From: an uncultured Cohaesibacter sp.
Lineage (GTDB): Bacteria; Pseudomonadota; Alphaproteobacteria; Rhizobiales; Cohaesibacteraceae
Assembly (NCBI RefSeq): GCF_963666525.1
Contig: NZ_OY762905.1
Span: forward strand, 1,116,001-1,180,000
DNA length: 64,000 nt
Direction: 5' to 3'
Below are positions 16,871 through 25,208 of this stretch, one piece after another. The position numbers and the translations under genes were made by a program. The stretch's first letter is position 1. The number at the start of each line of letters is the position of its first letter. The notes under the pieces are model-generated. The model did no database searches. It saw nothing but the letters and a program-made list of their open reading frames with translations, and had not been told where the DNA came from.

Positions 16871-18153
16871 CAGCGTCCCGCCCAACTGTCGGTTGCTTCT
16901 CCGAGAAATCGTTTCAGAGCAGGTATCGCCAGAGCCAGCAAGGGCCGTTGCTCGATCCTTATACTGGCGCTGAAAGATGTTCCTGAGCTCAAAGTCAAAC
17001 CTTCGGCTTCTTTGGATGTCCAGAGATATCCACTCGCGGTGTTTTTGCTTGGAGAAAGATCGATCCAGACCTCGAACACCGCTCCTTTCGCGGTAATCAT
17101 TTCGATCAACCCGTCATCCCCGATCGATTGCTTTAACGCTTCTCTTGATATCGGCAAAGGGGATATTCCCGCAACGGTACCTATCATCTGGGCGTGCAAG
17201 TCAATTGGCAGACTAGAAGGTGTCAACAATACCTCATCATCCTGCTTCAGCCGCTTGCCTTCATCCATGGAAATATAGGCCACAGCTTTTAAGGTACCTT
17301 CTGTTCGCGGGGTAATTTCGAAAAGTGTCTCACCAGACGACACCAAAGCACCGGGGCGCGTATTGATACGGACAACTTTGCCTGCGATATCAGCCAGAAC
17401 TTCACTGTCCTTGTCGATTGCCTCCTTGGTGGCAGCCAAATCAGCTTCCTGACGTTCAATTTCAAGCCTGTTCTCCAGAATCTCGTTGGCTTGCGAAAAC
17501 TTGATCGTTTGAATTTCGGTCTGTTTCTGGATCAGCTCGGCTTTCGCGCTTGCCAGCGCATCTTCCGCCTCATCCGCCGTAAAGTGCGCGTTGACGAGGG
17601 TTTCCTGCGAGACGACGCCTTTGCTTTGAAGCCCGGCCAGTGTCTTCTGCCGTTCCACCAGCCTGTCTCTTCTGCTCTTCAAAATGCTGATCCGCTCTTC
17701 CTGAGCGACCACGGTATCCTCGGCTGTTGCCAGCTTGCGGGCCGTCTGAGACTTCAGAAGAGCTTCCTTGTCGCTTGTGCTGCTTTTGAGCAAGGTCAGC
17801 TCGCGTTCCTGCTTGTGCAGTTCCGCCTCTCGGTCTGTCAACCGAAGGGTAGCAAGCCGCGCGCCCTCCGAAACGACTTGATTTTTGTGAACAAGAACCT
17901 TGGCTACAAGGCCAGACGAGGTCGACGGCACCGTCGAAATGAGAACACCGTCTTCAGCGACAAGAAGTCCATAACCACTTACGTGGATCGGCACGCGAAC
18001 CACCATTGCCCAGCCAATGGATAGCAAGATAGCCAAAGCGATCACGACAGAAGAGAAACGCGTGACCGATCCGGTAACGCGCATTGCTTCTGGAACAGTC
18101 TCCATTTTGCTCGCTGCAGCAAGTGCCTCTTTGCGGAATAGTGTTTTGGCCAT
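16870..18153 (-). CDS. HlyD-family membrane fusion protein of the NHLM-type exporter
   Basis: A 427-aa adaptor with one N-terminal membrane helix (about residues 33-52), a lipoyl-like segment, a long coiled coil (about residues 115-260) and a C-terminal beta barrel. It should link the inner-membrane ABC pair to an outer-membrane channel; no TolC-like gene is visible in the window, so that channel must come from elsewhere. It is the first gene of the operon; the upstream 330 bp is AT-rich and may contain the promoter. Confidence 0.88.
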   Translation of the reverse strand: MAKTLFRKEALAAASKMETVPEAMRVTGSVTRFSSVVIALAILLSIGWAMVVRVPIHVSGYGLLVAEDGVLISTVPSTSSGLVAKVLVHKNQVVSEGARLATLRLTDREAELHKQERELTLLKSSTSDKEALLKSQTARKLATAEDTVVAQEERISILKSRRDRLVERQKTLAGLQSKGVVSQETLVNAHFTADEAEDALASAKAELIQKQTEIQTIKFSQANEILENRLEIERQEADLAATKEAIDKDSEVLADIAGKVVRINTRPGALVSSGETLFEITPRTEGTLKAVAYISMDEGKRLKQDDEVLLTPSSLPIDLHAQMIGTVAGISPLPISREALKQSIGDDGLIEMITAKGAVFEVWIDLSPSKNTASGYLWTSKEAEGLTLSSGTSFSASIRIEQRPLLALAIPALKRFLGEATDSWAGR

Positions 18154-18480
18154 AAGACACCGTTACCCATAGGTTTATTCATTGGAAAAAATATCGGCGT
18201 CTCGTTTAACTGGCGTTAATTATCGCAGGACCACACCTTTTAATTGCATTTATGGTTGGCAAAAAATTAAGAGTGTAGCAATGGCCATGCTACATCGCCG
18301 AGAATCGAGCCCGACCAATTCATTGAAGGCGGATGAAGAGTTGACGAGTTTAGTATAAGCCATTGGTTGGGCAAATGATTTTGTTGTTCACGCAAGATCT
18401 CGTCCAGATCAGATAATCCCCCCACCATAAGGGAAGTCAGACCATTTCTGCCAGGCCTGTCACCTGTTGATCGCCATGCC
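18154..18480. other. AT-rich upstream region of the export operon
   Basis: No gene is visible. The promoter of the export operon is expected close to 18154-18260 on the minus strand, where the sequence is AT-rich and carries repeated GTTAA/TTAAC words, but no clear -35/-10 pair was chosen. Confidence 0.4.
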
Positions 18481-18489
18481 CTTGAAGCC

Positions 18490-18985
18490 TGTGTTGATGG
18501 CGGCACATTGTCCTCAGATGACAAAGCTCTGTTGTTGCACGAGATCGAGAGAAAATTAGGCTTTGCTGACATGATCGCTTCCTGCCTGCATGATATGTGG
18601 GATCCGAGGCGTACCACCCATGACTATGCCAACATGATCAGTGCCCGGATGTTTGCCATCTGCTGCGGATATGAGGAGTGCGATGATCTGGACAATTTGC
18701 GCCACGATCCAGCCCTGAAGCTGGCCAGTGAGAAGGTGCCCCAAGCCAACCCAGCCCGCGTTGGTCCGACTGGAAAATGTACCATCCAAGAGCGAACTGA
18801 TCCGCAAAGGATTAAAACTGATCTATCTGTCCTGCGACCGCTTCCATTCTGTTCCCGGCAGGATCATTCTGGACATAGATAACACGGTCGATCGGGCTTA
18901 TCGCGAACAGCAGCTATCCTTGTTCAATCCCCATGCTGGTGGCTATTGCTTTCAGCCGATCCCTATCCAGAGATCCGCCGTTTAG
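18490..18985 (+). pseudogene. IS1380-family transposase remnant, frameshifted
   Basis: The N-terminal third of an IS1380 transposase is recognisable: LSSDDKALLLHEIERKLGF, DYANMISARMFAICCGYEE and LDNLRHDPALKLA in one frame, then in another frame LSCDRFHSVPGRIILDID followed by QQLSLFNPHAGGYC. The frame changes near 18740-18800 and the rest of the ~450-residue protein is missing, so it cannot be active. It marks past insertion activity in the island. Confidence 0.75.
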
Positions 18986-19061
18986 CCAGTCACTCATTCC
19001 TTAGCCACAAAATTTCGACGCTGCATATAATACCAGAAGGGTCCGACAACCCGTCACCTAG

Positions 19062-19100
19062 CCACTTAAAATGCTACGGCTTGCTGGAACAGCCGGAATG
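19062..19100 (+). repeat. Short fragment similar (inverted) to 23555-23594
   Basis: A segment starting CCACTTAAAATGCT aligns with the reverse complement of the sequence around 23555-23594 with scattered mismatches; both translate as HLKC followed by LLE and a further E-x-G-S. They look like remnants of the same unknown gene in opposite orientations on either side of the 19.1-23.5 kb block. The rest of 18986-19403 shows nothing recognisable. Confidence 0.45.
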
Positions 19101-19403
19101 GGGAAGCAGAGCTCTGGGATCTAGCCTCTGCTGAGTGACCGCTTTGGGTCGACTTTGCCATCGACACAACGGTTTTCGTTTCCAAACCAATGGAGCGGCA
19201 GGCTGCAAACCTGCACCTCAGACAAAACGGCAGCATGATCTGTCTTCAACAAATAACTGGACTAAATTTCGACTAGTATCTGCAATGGAGCATTTGATTT
19301 ATGTATCCGTTTCAACAATCCATTCTGTTTTCCATGGATAATCTTGCAGGTCAATGCATGCTAGATTTTAATATTCATGTATTGATGAACAGGATAGGAT
19401 CGA

Positions 19404-20021
19404 ATGAACCGACGTGAATTTCTGAAAACGGAGCTGCTTCTGGCGGCTACGATGGGTGGCGGGGTTCTTGCGGCTAGCCTAACGCAGGCGCAGACACCTG
19501 ATGGTAATCACAGAACCAATATCAAAACGCTACTGATTGCTTCCCACCCCTATCCCGAACGGTCCATCATAAACAAGGGGTTGCAGAAGGCTGCTGAGAG
19601 TGTTGAAGGCGTGATGGTGCGAAATCTTGAAACCATCTACGGGTTTGACACGCGAGCCATAGACGCGCAGGCGGAGCGCGATTTCACCAGAGAGCACGAC
19701 CGGATTGTCTTCATGTTCCCGACCCATTGGTTCAACATCACACCGATGATGAAAGCCTACCTCAACGAGGTATGGGGTAATGTCGGGCCTGGATTGTGGC
19801 AAGGCAAGGAAATGCTTGTGGTGACGACCGCAGCCGGAGGCGCTTCCACATATGGTGAAACCGGCAGGCTTGGCATAGCCTTAGAAGACGTGTTTACGCC
19901 GATGCAAGCGAGCGCTCTGCATGCCGGCATGAAATATCTGCCACCATTGGCTTTTCAGTCGGTGACAGCATCGGAATTGCCGAACTATCAGCAACGGTTG
20001 ATCGAAAGGCTGCAAAGCTGA
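19404..20021 (+). CDS. Tat-exported flavodoxin-fold NAD(P)H oxidoreductase
   Basis: A 205-aa protein beginning MNRREFLKTELLLAATMGGG, a Tat signal, with a cleavage region near AQA (about residue 33). The mature part has the KefF/NQO1-type flavodoxin-like fold: LLIASHPYPERS near its start, a DRIVFMFPTHWFNITPMMKAYLNEVW segment and TTAAGGASTYG, where FMN and substrate bind. Such enzymes reduce quinones or similar acceptors; Tat export suggests FMN is loaded before transport to the periplasm. The cyclophilin-like gene lies 145 bp downstream and is also exported, so they may share a redox task. Substrate unknown. Confidence 0.75.
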   Translation: MNRREFLKTELLLAATMGGGVLAASLTQAQTPDGNHRTNIKTLLIASHPYPERSIINKGLQKAAESVEGVMVRNLETIYGFDTRAIDAQAERDFTREHDRIVFMFPTHWFNITPMMKAYLNEVWGNVGPGLWQGKEMLVVTTAAGGASTYGETGRLGIALEDVFTPMQASALHAGMKYLPPLAFQSVTASELPNYQQRLIERLQS

Positions 20022-20166
20022 AGCTGTTGTTTACCCGACAAATGCTTTCAGGTGTGCCCAATGACCCAAAGAGCCGATATTTGGCGGCCATACCGGGATC
20101 TATCCAGGTGCCCCAATAGAATTGACGCAATCACTGGATACCGAAATTCAATTTCTGGAGTTTAAC

Positions 20167-20634
20167 ATGCTCAAATCAGGGCTATTGCTGGCCATGCTTT
20201 CATTTCTATCAGTTGCGTTTGTCGCGGGAAGTCATGCAGCCACAACCCTTCCAAGCCGCGCTATTGAGAACGGCACAAAAGTTCGAATAGTGATTGGAAA
20301 TGCTGTGGTTCCGGCCGTGCTAAACGACAGCAAAACGTCTCGGGCTCTCATCGAAAAATTGCCATATTCAGCCAAAGTATACAGAGGGTCTTCGGGCTTT
20401 TGCGGCACCATAAGCGATGAGTTTCCGGTAGATGCCAAGGATCTGCACAGTGGTTGGCTCAATGGCGATATTGTCTACTCGCCAGGAACCGATGAACTGG
20501 CCATTCCATACAAGCGGGAGGAAGTCTCTAAGACTCTCTACGATGGGCTCGTGACCTTGGGTGCCATTTCAACGCCCCTGGAAACCATGGATGCCTTCGA
20601 GAGGAGTATCACCATCCGCATCGAGCTGGAATAA
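20167..20634 (+). CDS. Secreted cyclophilin-like fold protein
   Basis: A 155-aa protein with a Sec signal peptide (residues 1 to about 24, ending SHA). The mature part matches the small bacterial cyclophilin-like family found beside flavin reductases: VRIVIGNAVVPAVLNDSKTSRALIEKLP, then GDIVYSPGTDELAIPYK and LGAIS. The start at ATG 20167 is chosen because CTGGAG lies seven bases before it and the signal peptide follows directly. The exact activity is unknown; these are not proven prolyl isomerases. Confidence 0.7.
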   Translation: MLKSGLLLAMLSFLSVAFVAGSHAATTLPSRAIENGTKVRIVIGNAVVPAVLNDSKTSRALIEKLPYSAKVYRGSSGFCGTISDEFPVDAKDLHSGWLNGDIVYSPGTDELAIPYKREEVSKTLYDGLVTLGAISTPLETMDAFERSITIRIELE

Positions 20635-21069
20635 GCCCCTTATTCTCCAAGAATTGAAGACGGCGCTTGGTTTCTGCCACATTTGCTTCTTGGGAAACCC
20701 GTTATTAACCTTTTGCTGGCAGTTGGGAACCAGGCATAGTTGCTGTGAATGTCCGGAACGGTGAAGCTGGTTTTTGGAATATCACTCCCGACGAACCGCA
20801 GCTTTAGGCCGCGATTTCCGGGCACTTCTTTCGCGCATGCGAAAGGCTCCATCATTTTCAATGTCGTGTTTGGGCTCCAAGCAGCCTACCATCGACCGCA
20901 ATGGATCATCTGGGGCCGTGATTTGTATTCGCGGCCCAAGGACGAAGCCGCTCGCGCGGCAATGGTGCTCTGGGGAGGCTCCGTTAACCTTCTGAGATAA
21001 GTCTGTTTTGCGATCATCGCCGTCTGTCTGACGATTGAGGCGTTCTCAATCATCAGACAGGAGGTTTCC
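20635..21069. other. Non-coding stretch, probably the left part of the IS91-type element
   Basis: No supported gene is visible. A hairpin CTTTCGC-GCAT-GCGAAAG lies at 20828-20845, and a larger one directly precedes the recombinase gene (21024-21060). IS91-type elements carry hairpins at their ends, so one of these may mark the element, but no terminus could be fixed. Confidence 0.4.
21024..21060 (+). repeat. 16-bp inverted repeat abutting the recombinase ribosome site
   Basis: CTGTCTGACGATTGAG (21024-21039) and CTCAATCATCAGACAG (21045-21060) pair with one mismatch around a 5-nt loop. The right arm runs into the AGGAGG of the recombinase gene, so the RNA hairpin could hide part of that site; alternatively it is a recombination or end sequence of the element. 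Confidence 0.65.
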
Positions 21070-21957
21070 ATGACGGAGGAGAGAACCACACCCTTACGCC
21101 AACGAATGATCGAAGATATGCGCATACGCGGAATGGGCGACAAAGCGCAAAAGGCCCATATCAGGGCGATCAAGGATTTTGCAGCCTTTCTTGGTCATAC
21201 CCCGGACGACGCCACACCGGAAGAATTACGCGCCTATCAACTTCACATGACAGATGCCGGCATAACACCGACAACCTTCAATGCCCGTATCGTGGCGCTC
21301 CGCTTCTTTTTCACCATGACCTGTGGTCGCGAGGAGATGAAGCGGTATATGCAGTTCCGCAGAGAGCCGCGCAAGCTGCCAGTAGTTCTGAGCATTGAAG
21401 AAGTTTCAGATCTGCTGATGGCCGCACCAGGACCAGGTCTGAAGTACCGTGCCGCGCTCAGCATCGCCTATGGGGCCGGGCTGCGGGCATCCGAGGTTTG
21501 CAATCTCAAGGTTTGTGACATCGACAGTGACAGGATGCTGATCCATGTCGAACAGGGTAAAGGAGGCAAGGACCGCAAGGTCATGCTATCTCCGGGCTTG
21601 CTGCATCTATTGCGAACCTATTGGCGCGAGGCTCGCCCGGGAGGTTGGCTGTTTCCGGGCAAGTCGACGATCAACCCGATTTCACCACGACAATTGAGCC
21701 GTGCCTTTGGGTCGGCAAAGAATATGGCCGGGATCAGGAAGACCGCGACCCTGCATACATTGCGACACAGCTTTGCCACTCATCTGCTCGAAGCCAACAC
21801 GGATGTGCGGGTGATACAGGTCTTGCTCGGCCATGCCAAGCTGTCCACGACGGCGCAATATACCCATGTTGCCACCAAGACAATCCGAGACACCGTCAGC
21901 CCCTTTGAGATGCTGGCCAGCTTGCAGGATCAAACCGTGAAGCGAAGCCTAGAATAA
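21070..21957 (+). CDS. Tyrosine recombinase associated with IS91-type transposase
   Basis: A 295-aa XerC/D-type recombinase with an N-terminal SAM-like core-binding domain (about residues 1-90) and a complete catalytic set: Arg in AGLRASEV, HxxR in HTLRHSFATH, His in LLGHAKLS and Tyr in TAQYTHV. It ends 13 bp before the transposase gene. This pairing recurs in IS91-like elements, so it is more likely part of that element than the integrase of the whole island. Confidence 0.88.
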   Translation: MTEERTTPLRQRMIEDMRIRGMGDKAQKAHIRAIKDFAAFLGHTPDDATPEELRAYQLHMTDAGITPTTFNARIVALRFFFTMTCGREEMKRYMQFRREPRKLPVVLSIEEVSDLLMAAPGPGLKYRAALSIAYGAGLRASEVCNLKVCDIDSDRMLIHVEQGKGGKDRKVMLSPGLLHLLRTYWREARPGGWLFPGKSTINPISPRQLSRAFGSAKNMAGIRKTATLHTLRHSFATHLLEANTDVRVIQVLLGHAKLSTTAQYTHVATKTIRDTVSPFEMLASLQDQTVKRSLE

Positions 21958-21970
21958 TCGAGGCACCAAG

Positions 21971-23170
21971 GTGTCTCGCTCCAAGCTGGAGATAGCCGAT
22001 ATCTTTCGACAATATGGCCCAGCCTGGCGACAAGCCAACAAGGGACATATAAGCCTTGACCAACTCAAGGTGATGTCAGCAATAGAGGCCTGCCGAACCG
22101 AGGCGCTTGGCGGGCATGTGGCAGCTTGTGCCAAGTGTGGCCACCATCACATCGCCTATAATTCTTGCAAGAACCGCCATTGCCCGAAGTGTCAGGGTCC
22201 CGCCGCTCGTGACTGGATGACAGCAAGAGCCGAAGACCTGTTGCCAGTCGAGTATTTCCACCTCGTCTTCACCCTCCCAGCGGGGATTGCCCAGATTGCC
22301 TACTGGAACAAGCGAGCACTCTATGGGCTGTTGTTCAGGAGCTCTGCGGAAACGGTCATGACCATCGCCGCGGATCCCAAGCGTATGGGTGCCAAGGTTG
22401 GAATGACCTCTGTGCTGCATACATGGGGTTCGGCACTGACGCATCATCCTCACATCCATATGATCGTGCCCGGCGGAGGCCTGTCACCAGATGGCACAAG
22501 GTGGGTGGGATCCAAGCCCGGCTTCTTCCTGCATGTGCGGGTGCTATCCCGGCTGTTCCGACGGCTGTTTCTGGAAGGAATGCTGGCTTTGCATCAGTCT
22601 GACAAGCTCGCCTTCTTCGGGGATTTGGCAGGACTATCTGAGCCAGAGGCGTTTGCCGCCTGGTTGGCACCACTCCGCAGAACCGAATGGGTGGTCTATG
22701 CCAAGCCTCCCTTTGGCGGCCCGGAAGCTGTGTTGGCCTATCTCAGCCGATACACCCATCGGGTGGCAATCTCCAATAACCGGCTGATCAGTGCGGATGC
22801 CAGTACCGTGACTTTCCGCTGGAAGGATTACCGTATCAAATCGGGAGATCAACAAAAGATCATGCAATTGGCGACGCCCGAGTTCATCCGTCGCTTCCTG
22901 CTCCATGTCCTGCCTGCAGGCTTTCATAGGATCCGGCATTACGGGGTCCTGGCCAGCGCCAACCGCAAGGCCAACATTGCGAGGATCCGCACAATTCTGG
23001 GAGTTGAGCAACCGCAGGAAGATAACAAAGAGGAACCGGCTGCAGAGGTCATTCCGCTAACCCTGCGGGAACCCTGTCCTGGTTGCGGTGGCCCCATGCG
23101 GATCATCGAGATCTTCCGGCGAGGTCAGAAGCCACTATCCCGGGCGCCACCAAGGGAAAAGGCCGCATGA
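21971..23170 (+). CDS. IS91-family transposase (HUH, rolling-circle type)
   Basis: A 399-aa transposase. The N-terminal zinc-binding region has CAKCGHHH and CKNRHCPKC; the HUH motif is HHPHIHMIVPGG, and the later YLSRYTHRVAISNNRL carries the catalytic Tyr. All key residues are present and the frame is intact. The start is a GTG at 21971 with GAGG upstream. IS91 elements move by rolling-circle replication without target duplication and can carry neighbouring DNA, which may explain part of the island's mosaic layout. Confidence 0.9.
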   Translation: MSRSKLEIADIFRQYGPAWRQANKGHISLDQLKVMSAIEACRTEALGGHVAACAKCGHHHIAYNSCKNRHCPKCQGPAARDWMTARAEDLLPVEYFHLVFTLPAGIAQIAYWNKRALYGLLFRSSAETVMTIAADPKRMGAKVGMTSVLHTWGSALTHHPHIHMIVPGGGLSPDGTRWVGSKPGFFLHVRVLSRLFRRLFLEGMLALHQSDKLAFFGDLAGLSEPEAFAAWLAPLRRTEWVVYAKPPFGGPEAVLAYLSRYTHRVAISNNRLISADASTVTFRWKDYRIKSGDQQKIMQLATPEFIRRFLLHVLPAGFHRIRHYGVLASANRKANIARIRTILGVEQPQEDNKEEPAAEVIPLTLREPCPGCGGPMRIIEIFRRGQKPLSRAPPREKAA

Positions 23171-23790
23171 GAGATACATTGCACATATGGTCCAAACAGA
23201 ACCGGCTGCTTCAGTTATGCCGGACAGGATACCTTGCGGCCAAATTCGAAAATCTGATCTCAAGCGGCTTGTCACGACAGAAGACAACATCAGACTCGAT
23301 GATCTGGGTGGCCTCAAATGCATGGGTGACGATGAGCCTGCCTCCTGATTATCTGCCGTGCTGCACCATCGCACCGACCTTCAAAATACTTTCCCCATAG
23401 ACTGAGCGCAATCCCCGCAGGCTTCTTCCTTGGGAGGATTTTCAACGCGGGCCGAAATCTCATCCAGACGAGAAATCGCGCCGCGACCCGCATCGAAAAT
23501 CCTTCACCATACCTGCCATTCTCCAGCCGACATATTCTGCACGGAAGCTTCCGTATTCCAGACGTTCGAGCAAACTGCAGCATTTTAAGTGGTCAACTAG
23601 CGGGTGGGTGGAAAAGGCACCTTGTCGCCGCCGCTCAAAGCAGTCGCTCACCGGGTTTCTCTCGCAACAGCATCACTACTGGGAAGCGCCCTTCGTTCTG
23701 GAATCCGACTTCAGACCACGCCACCATCCAAACAGATTGCAAACGCCAGATGATCAGCTCAAAGGCCAAGAATCTGGCGTTCGTTTGTCA
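23171..23790. other. 620-bp stretch of gene remnants, no intact gene
   Basis: No supported gene is visible. Around 23460-23594 on the minus strand is the fragment related to 19062-19100, continuing as LLERLEYGSFRAEYVGWRM; its family is not recognised. The rest probably belongs to the right side of the IS91-type insertion or decayed DNA. Confidence 0.4.
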
Positions 23791-24744
23791 TCATGCATCA
23801 GCCAGAGCTGGCAGGACATAGGTCCCCATTTCCTCGATGACGGACTGCGCTGGGCGACGCGAGGGCTTGAGGTTGAGCGCAATATGCTGGACCCCAAGGT
23901 CACGGTGGCGCAACAGTCGCTCGATCAATGCCTTCCGTCCTATCCGCACCACATTGTAGAAGCGCTGATAGGAGGCGTCCGGGTTCGGATCCAGATCGAA
24001 GAAAGTGGAGTATCCGTAGGCAGGCGGCGTCTTGTATCCTGCTGCTGCCTTGAGTGAGGCCAGGATCTCGGCGATCGCATCGTCATCGTCCACCGCCCAG
24101 ATCCATGCATCGATGGTCTGCGCAAGCCACTCTATGGATTGCCGGGAGCGCCCGACGGCCATCAATGGAAGCCGTCCATGCGTCGGCTTGGGATGCATGT
24201 CGAGATTGCCTGCAAAGGTGCCAAAGCGCTGTGTCTTGATCCGTGGGAAACGGTTTTCGGACAAAGCACAGATCAGTTCCACCTGCTCGCGATAGCGGGC
24301 TCCCCGATCCTCGAAATCGACATTGAAGGCCGGGTACTCCACGGGCCGGTCGCCCGTCGACAGGCCCAGAATGAAGCGGCCATCGGACAGCCGGTCCATC
24401 GAAAGCGCCTGTTTGGTGACCGAGATCGGTTCGCGCAGGGGCAGAACAATGCCGGTTGTTCCAAGCGTAATGTCTTTGGTCACCGCAGACAGGAAGCCCA
24501 GATAGACGAAGGGATCGATCATCTGCGCCGCATCACCAAAATTCGGATCATAGAAGGGAACGTCTCGCACCCAGATGCTGGCAAAGCCGGCCTGTTCAGC
24601 GAGGGTTGCAACCTGCTGATGATCGGCAAGGGTTGGAAACGGGCTGTCGGGATAGGCCTCGATCGGAGTGATCAGCCCAACCGTCAAGCGGTTCTCCGAG
24701 AAGACCCGGGAAAAGCTCTGCGGGGGTGTTGTGATATCATCCAT
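23791..24744 (-). CDS. LLM-class flavin-dependent oxidoreductase
   Basis: A 317-aa luciferase-like monooxygenase of the F420/FMN superfamily. Segments LAEQAGFASIWVRDVPFYDP, LGTTGIVLPLREPISVTKQALSMDRLSDGRFILGLSTGDR and LPLMAVGRSRQS fit the BA3436-like subgroup. The ATG at 24744 lies just after the stop of the upstream NTF2-like gene; two upstream in-frame ATGs would overlap it. It is last in a three-gene operon with an NTF2-like protein and an old yellow enzyme. Substrate unknown. Confidence 0.82.
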   Translation of the reverse strand: MDDITTPPQSFSRVFSENRLTVGLITPIEAYPDSPFPTLADHQQVATLAEQAGFASIWVRDVPFYDPNFGDAAQMIDPFVYLGFLSAVTKDITLGTTGIVLPLREPISVTKQALSMDRLSDGRFILGLSTGDRPVEYPAFNVDFEDRGARYREQVELICALSENRFPRIKTQRFGTFAGNLDMHPKPTHGRLPLMAVGRSRQSIEWLAQTIDAWIWAVDDDDAIAEILASLKAAAGYKTPPAYGYSTFFDLDPNPDASYQRFYNVVRIGRKALIERLLRHRDLGVQHIALNLKPSRRPAQSVIEEMGTYVLPALADA

Positions 24745-24754
24745 GGGAAAGGTC

Positions 24755-25207
24755 TCAGGCCTCTTCATTGGGCCAGACCACATCAAGCTCGGAGCGTGCA
24801 ATGCGCCATTCCCCGTTCACACGAAGATAGCTGTCCTCATACCGTCCAAGCATAAGGAAGGGATGCTGCGTGGCGGAGCGATCTGTGACAAAATCCAACA
24901 GGTAGCAGCTACCAGTGGCCGTATCTGGACCGGTTATAGTGATGTCGTGGTTTGCAACTGCGTGGACGAACGGATAGTGACCGCGTTTGAGGGTATCAAA
25001 GCTGTGATAGGCCTCCTTGAGGCTTGCCTTGATCTCCTCAAGACCGCTCATTGATCCAACAGTGACCTTCACCTCGGCATCCGTGGTAAACACCTCACCC
25101 ATCCGGTCGGCCTTGCCTCCATCAAGAAGAGCGCTGTAGTGAAGGCGCAAGGCCCGGATCTCTTCTCGATCAAGCAACGCATTGATGCGATCTGTCTGTG
25201 TCGTCAT
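24755..25207 (-). CDS. NTF2-like (SnoaL-type) protein
   Basis: A 150-aa single-domain protein with the cone-shaped NTF2 fold signature: EEIRALRLHYSALLDGGKADRMGEVFTTDAEV near the start and LMLGRYEDSYLRVNGEWRIARSELDVVW at the end. Relatives are small hydratases, isomerases or ligand binders. The start at ATG 25207 overlaps the tail of the ene-reductase gene region by TGACATG spacing. It sits between two flavoenzyme genes and probably works on the same unknown compound. Confidence 0.8.
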   Translation of the reverse strand: MTTQTDRINALLDREEIRALRLHYSALLDGGKADRMGEVFTTDAEVKVTVGSMSGLEEIKASLKEAYHSFDTLKRGHYPFVHAVANHDITITGPDTATGSCYLLDFVTDRSATQHPFLMLGRYEDSYLRVNGEWRIARSELDVVWPNEEA

Positions 25208-25208
25208 G

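Larger units (their letters stand above)
21024..23170 (+). mobile_element. IS91-like element, core region
   Basis: Covers the hairpin, the tyrosine recombinase and the HUH transposase. True ends were not found; IS91 elements lack long terminal inverted repeats, so borders need comparison with other copies. Confidence 0.7.

Noticed and set aside
21070..21957. This tyrosine recombinase as the integrase of the whole island
   Set aside because: It is internal, 13 bp from an IS91 transposase, in an arrangement typical of that element; the island integrase remnant lies at the tRNA end instead.
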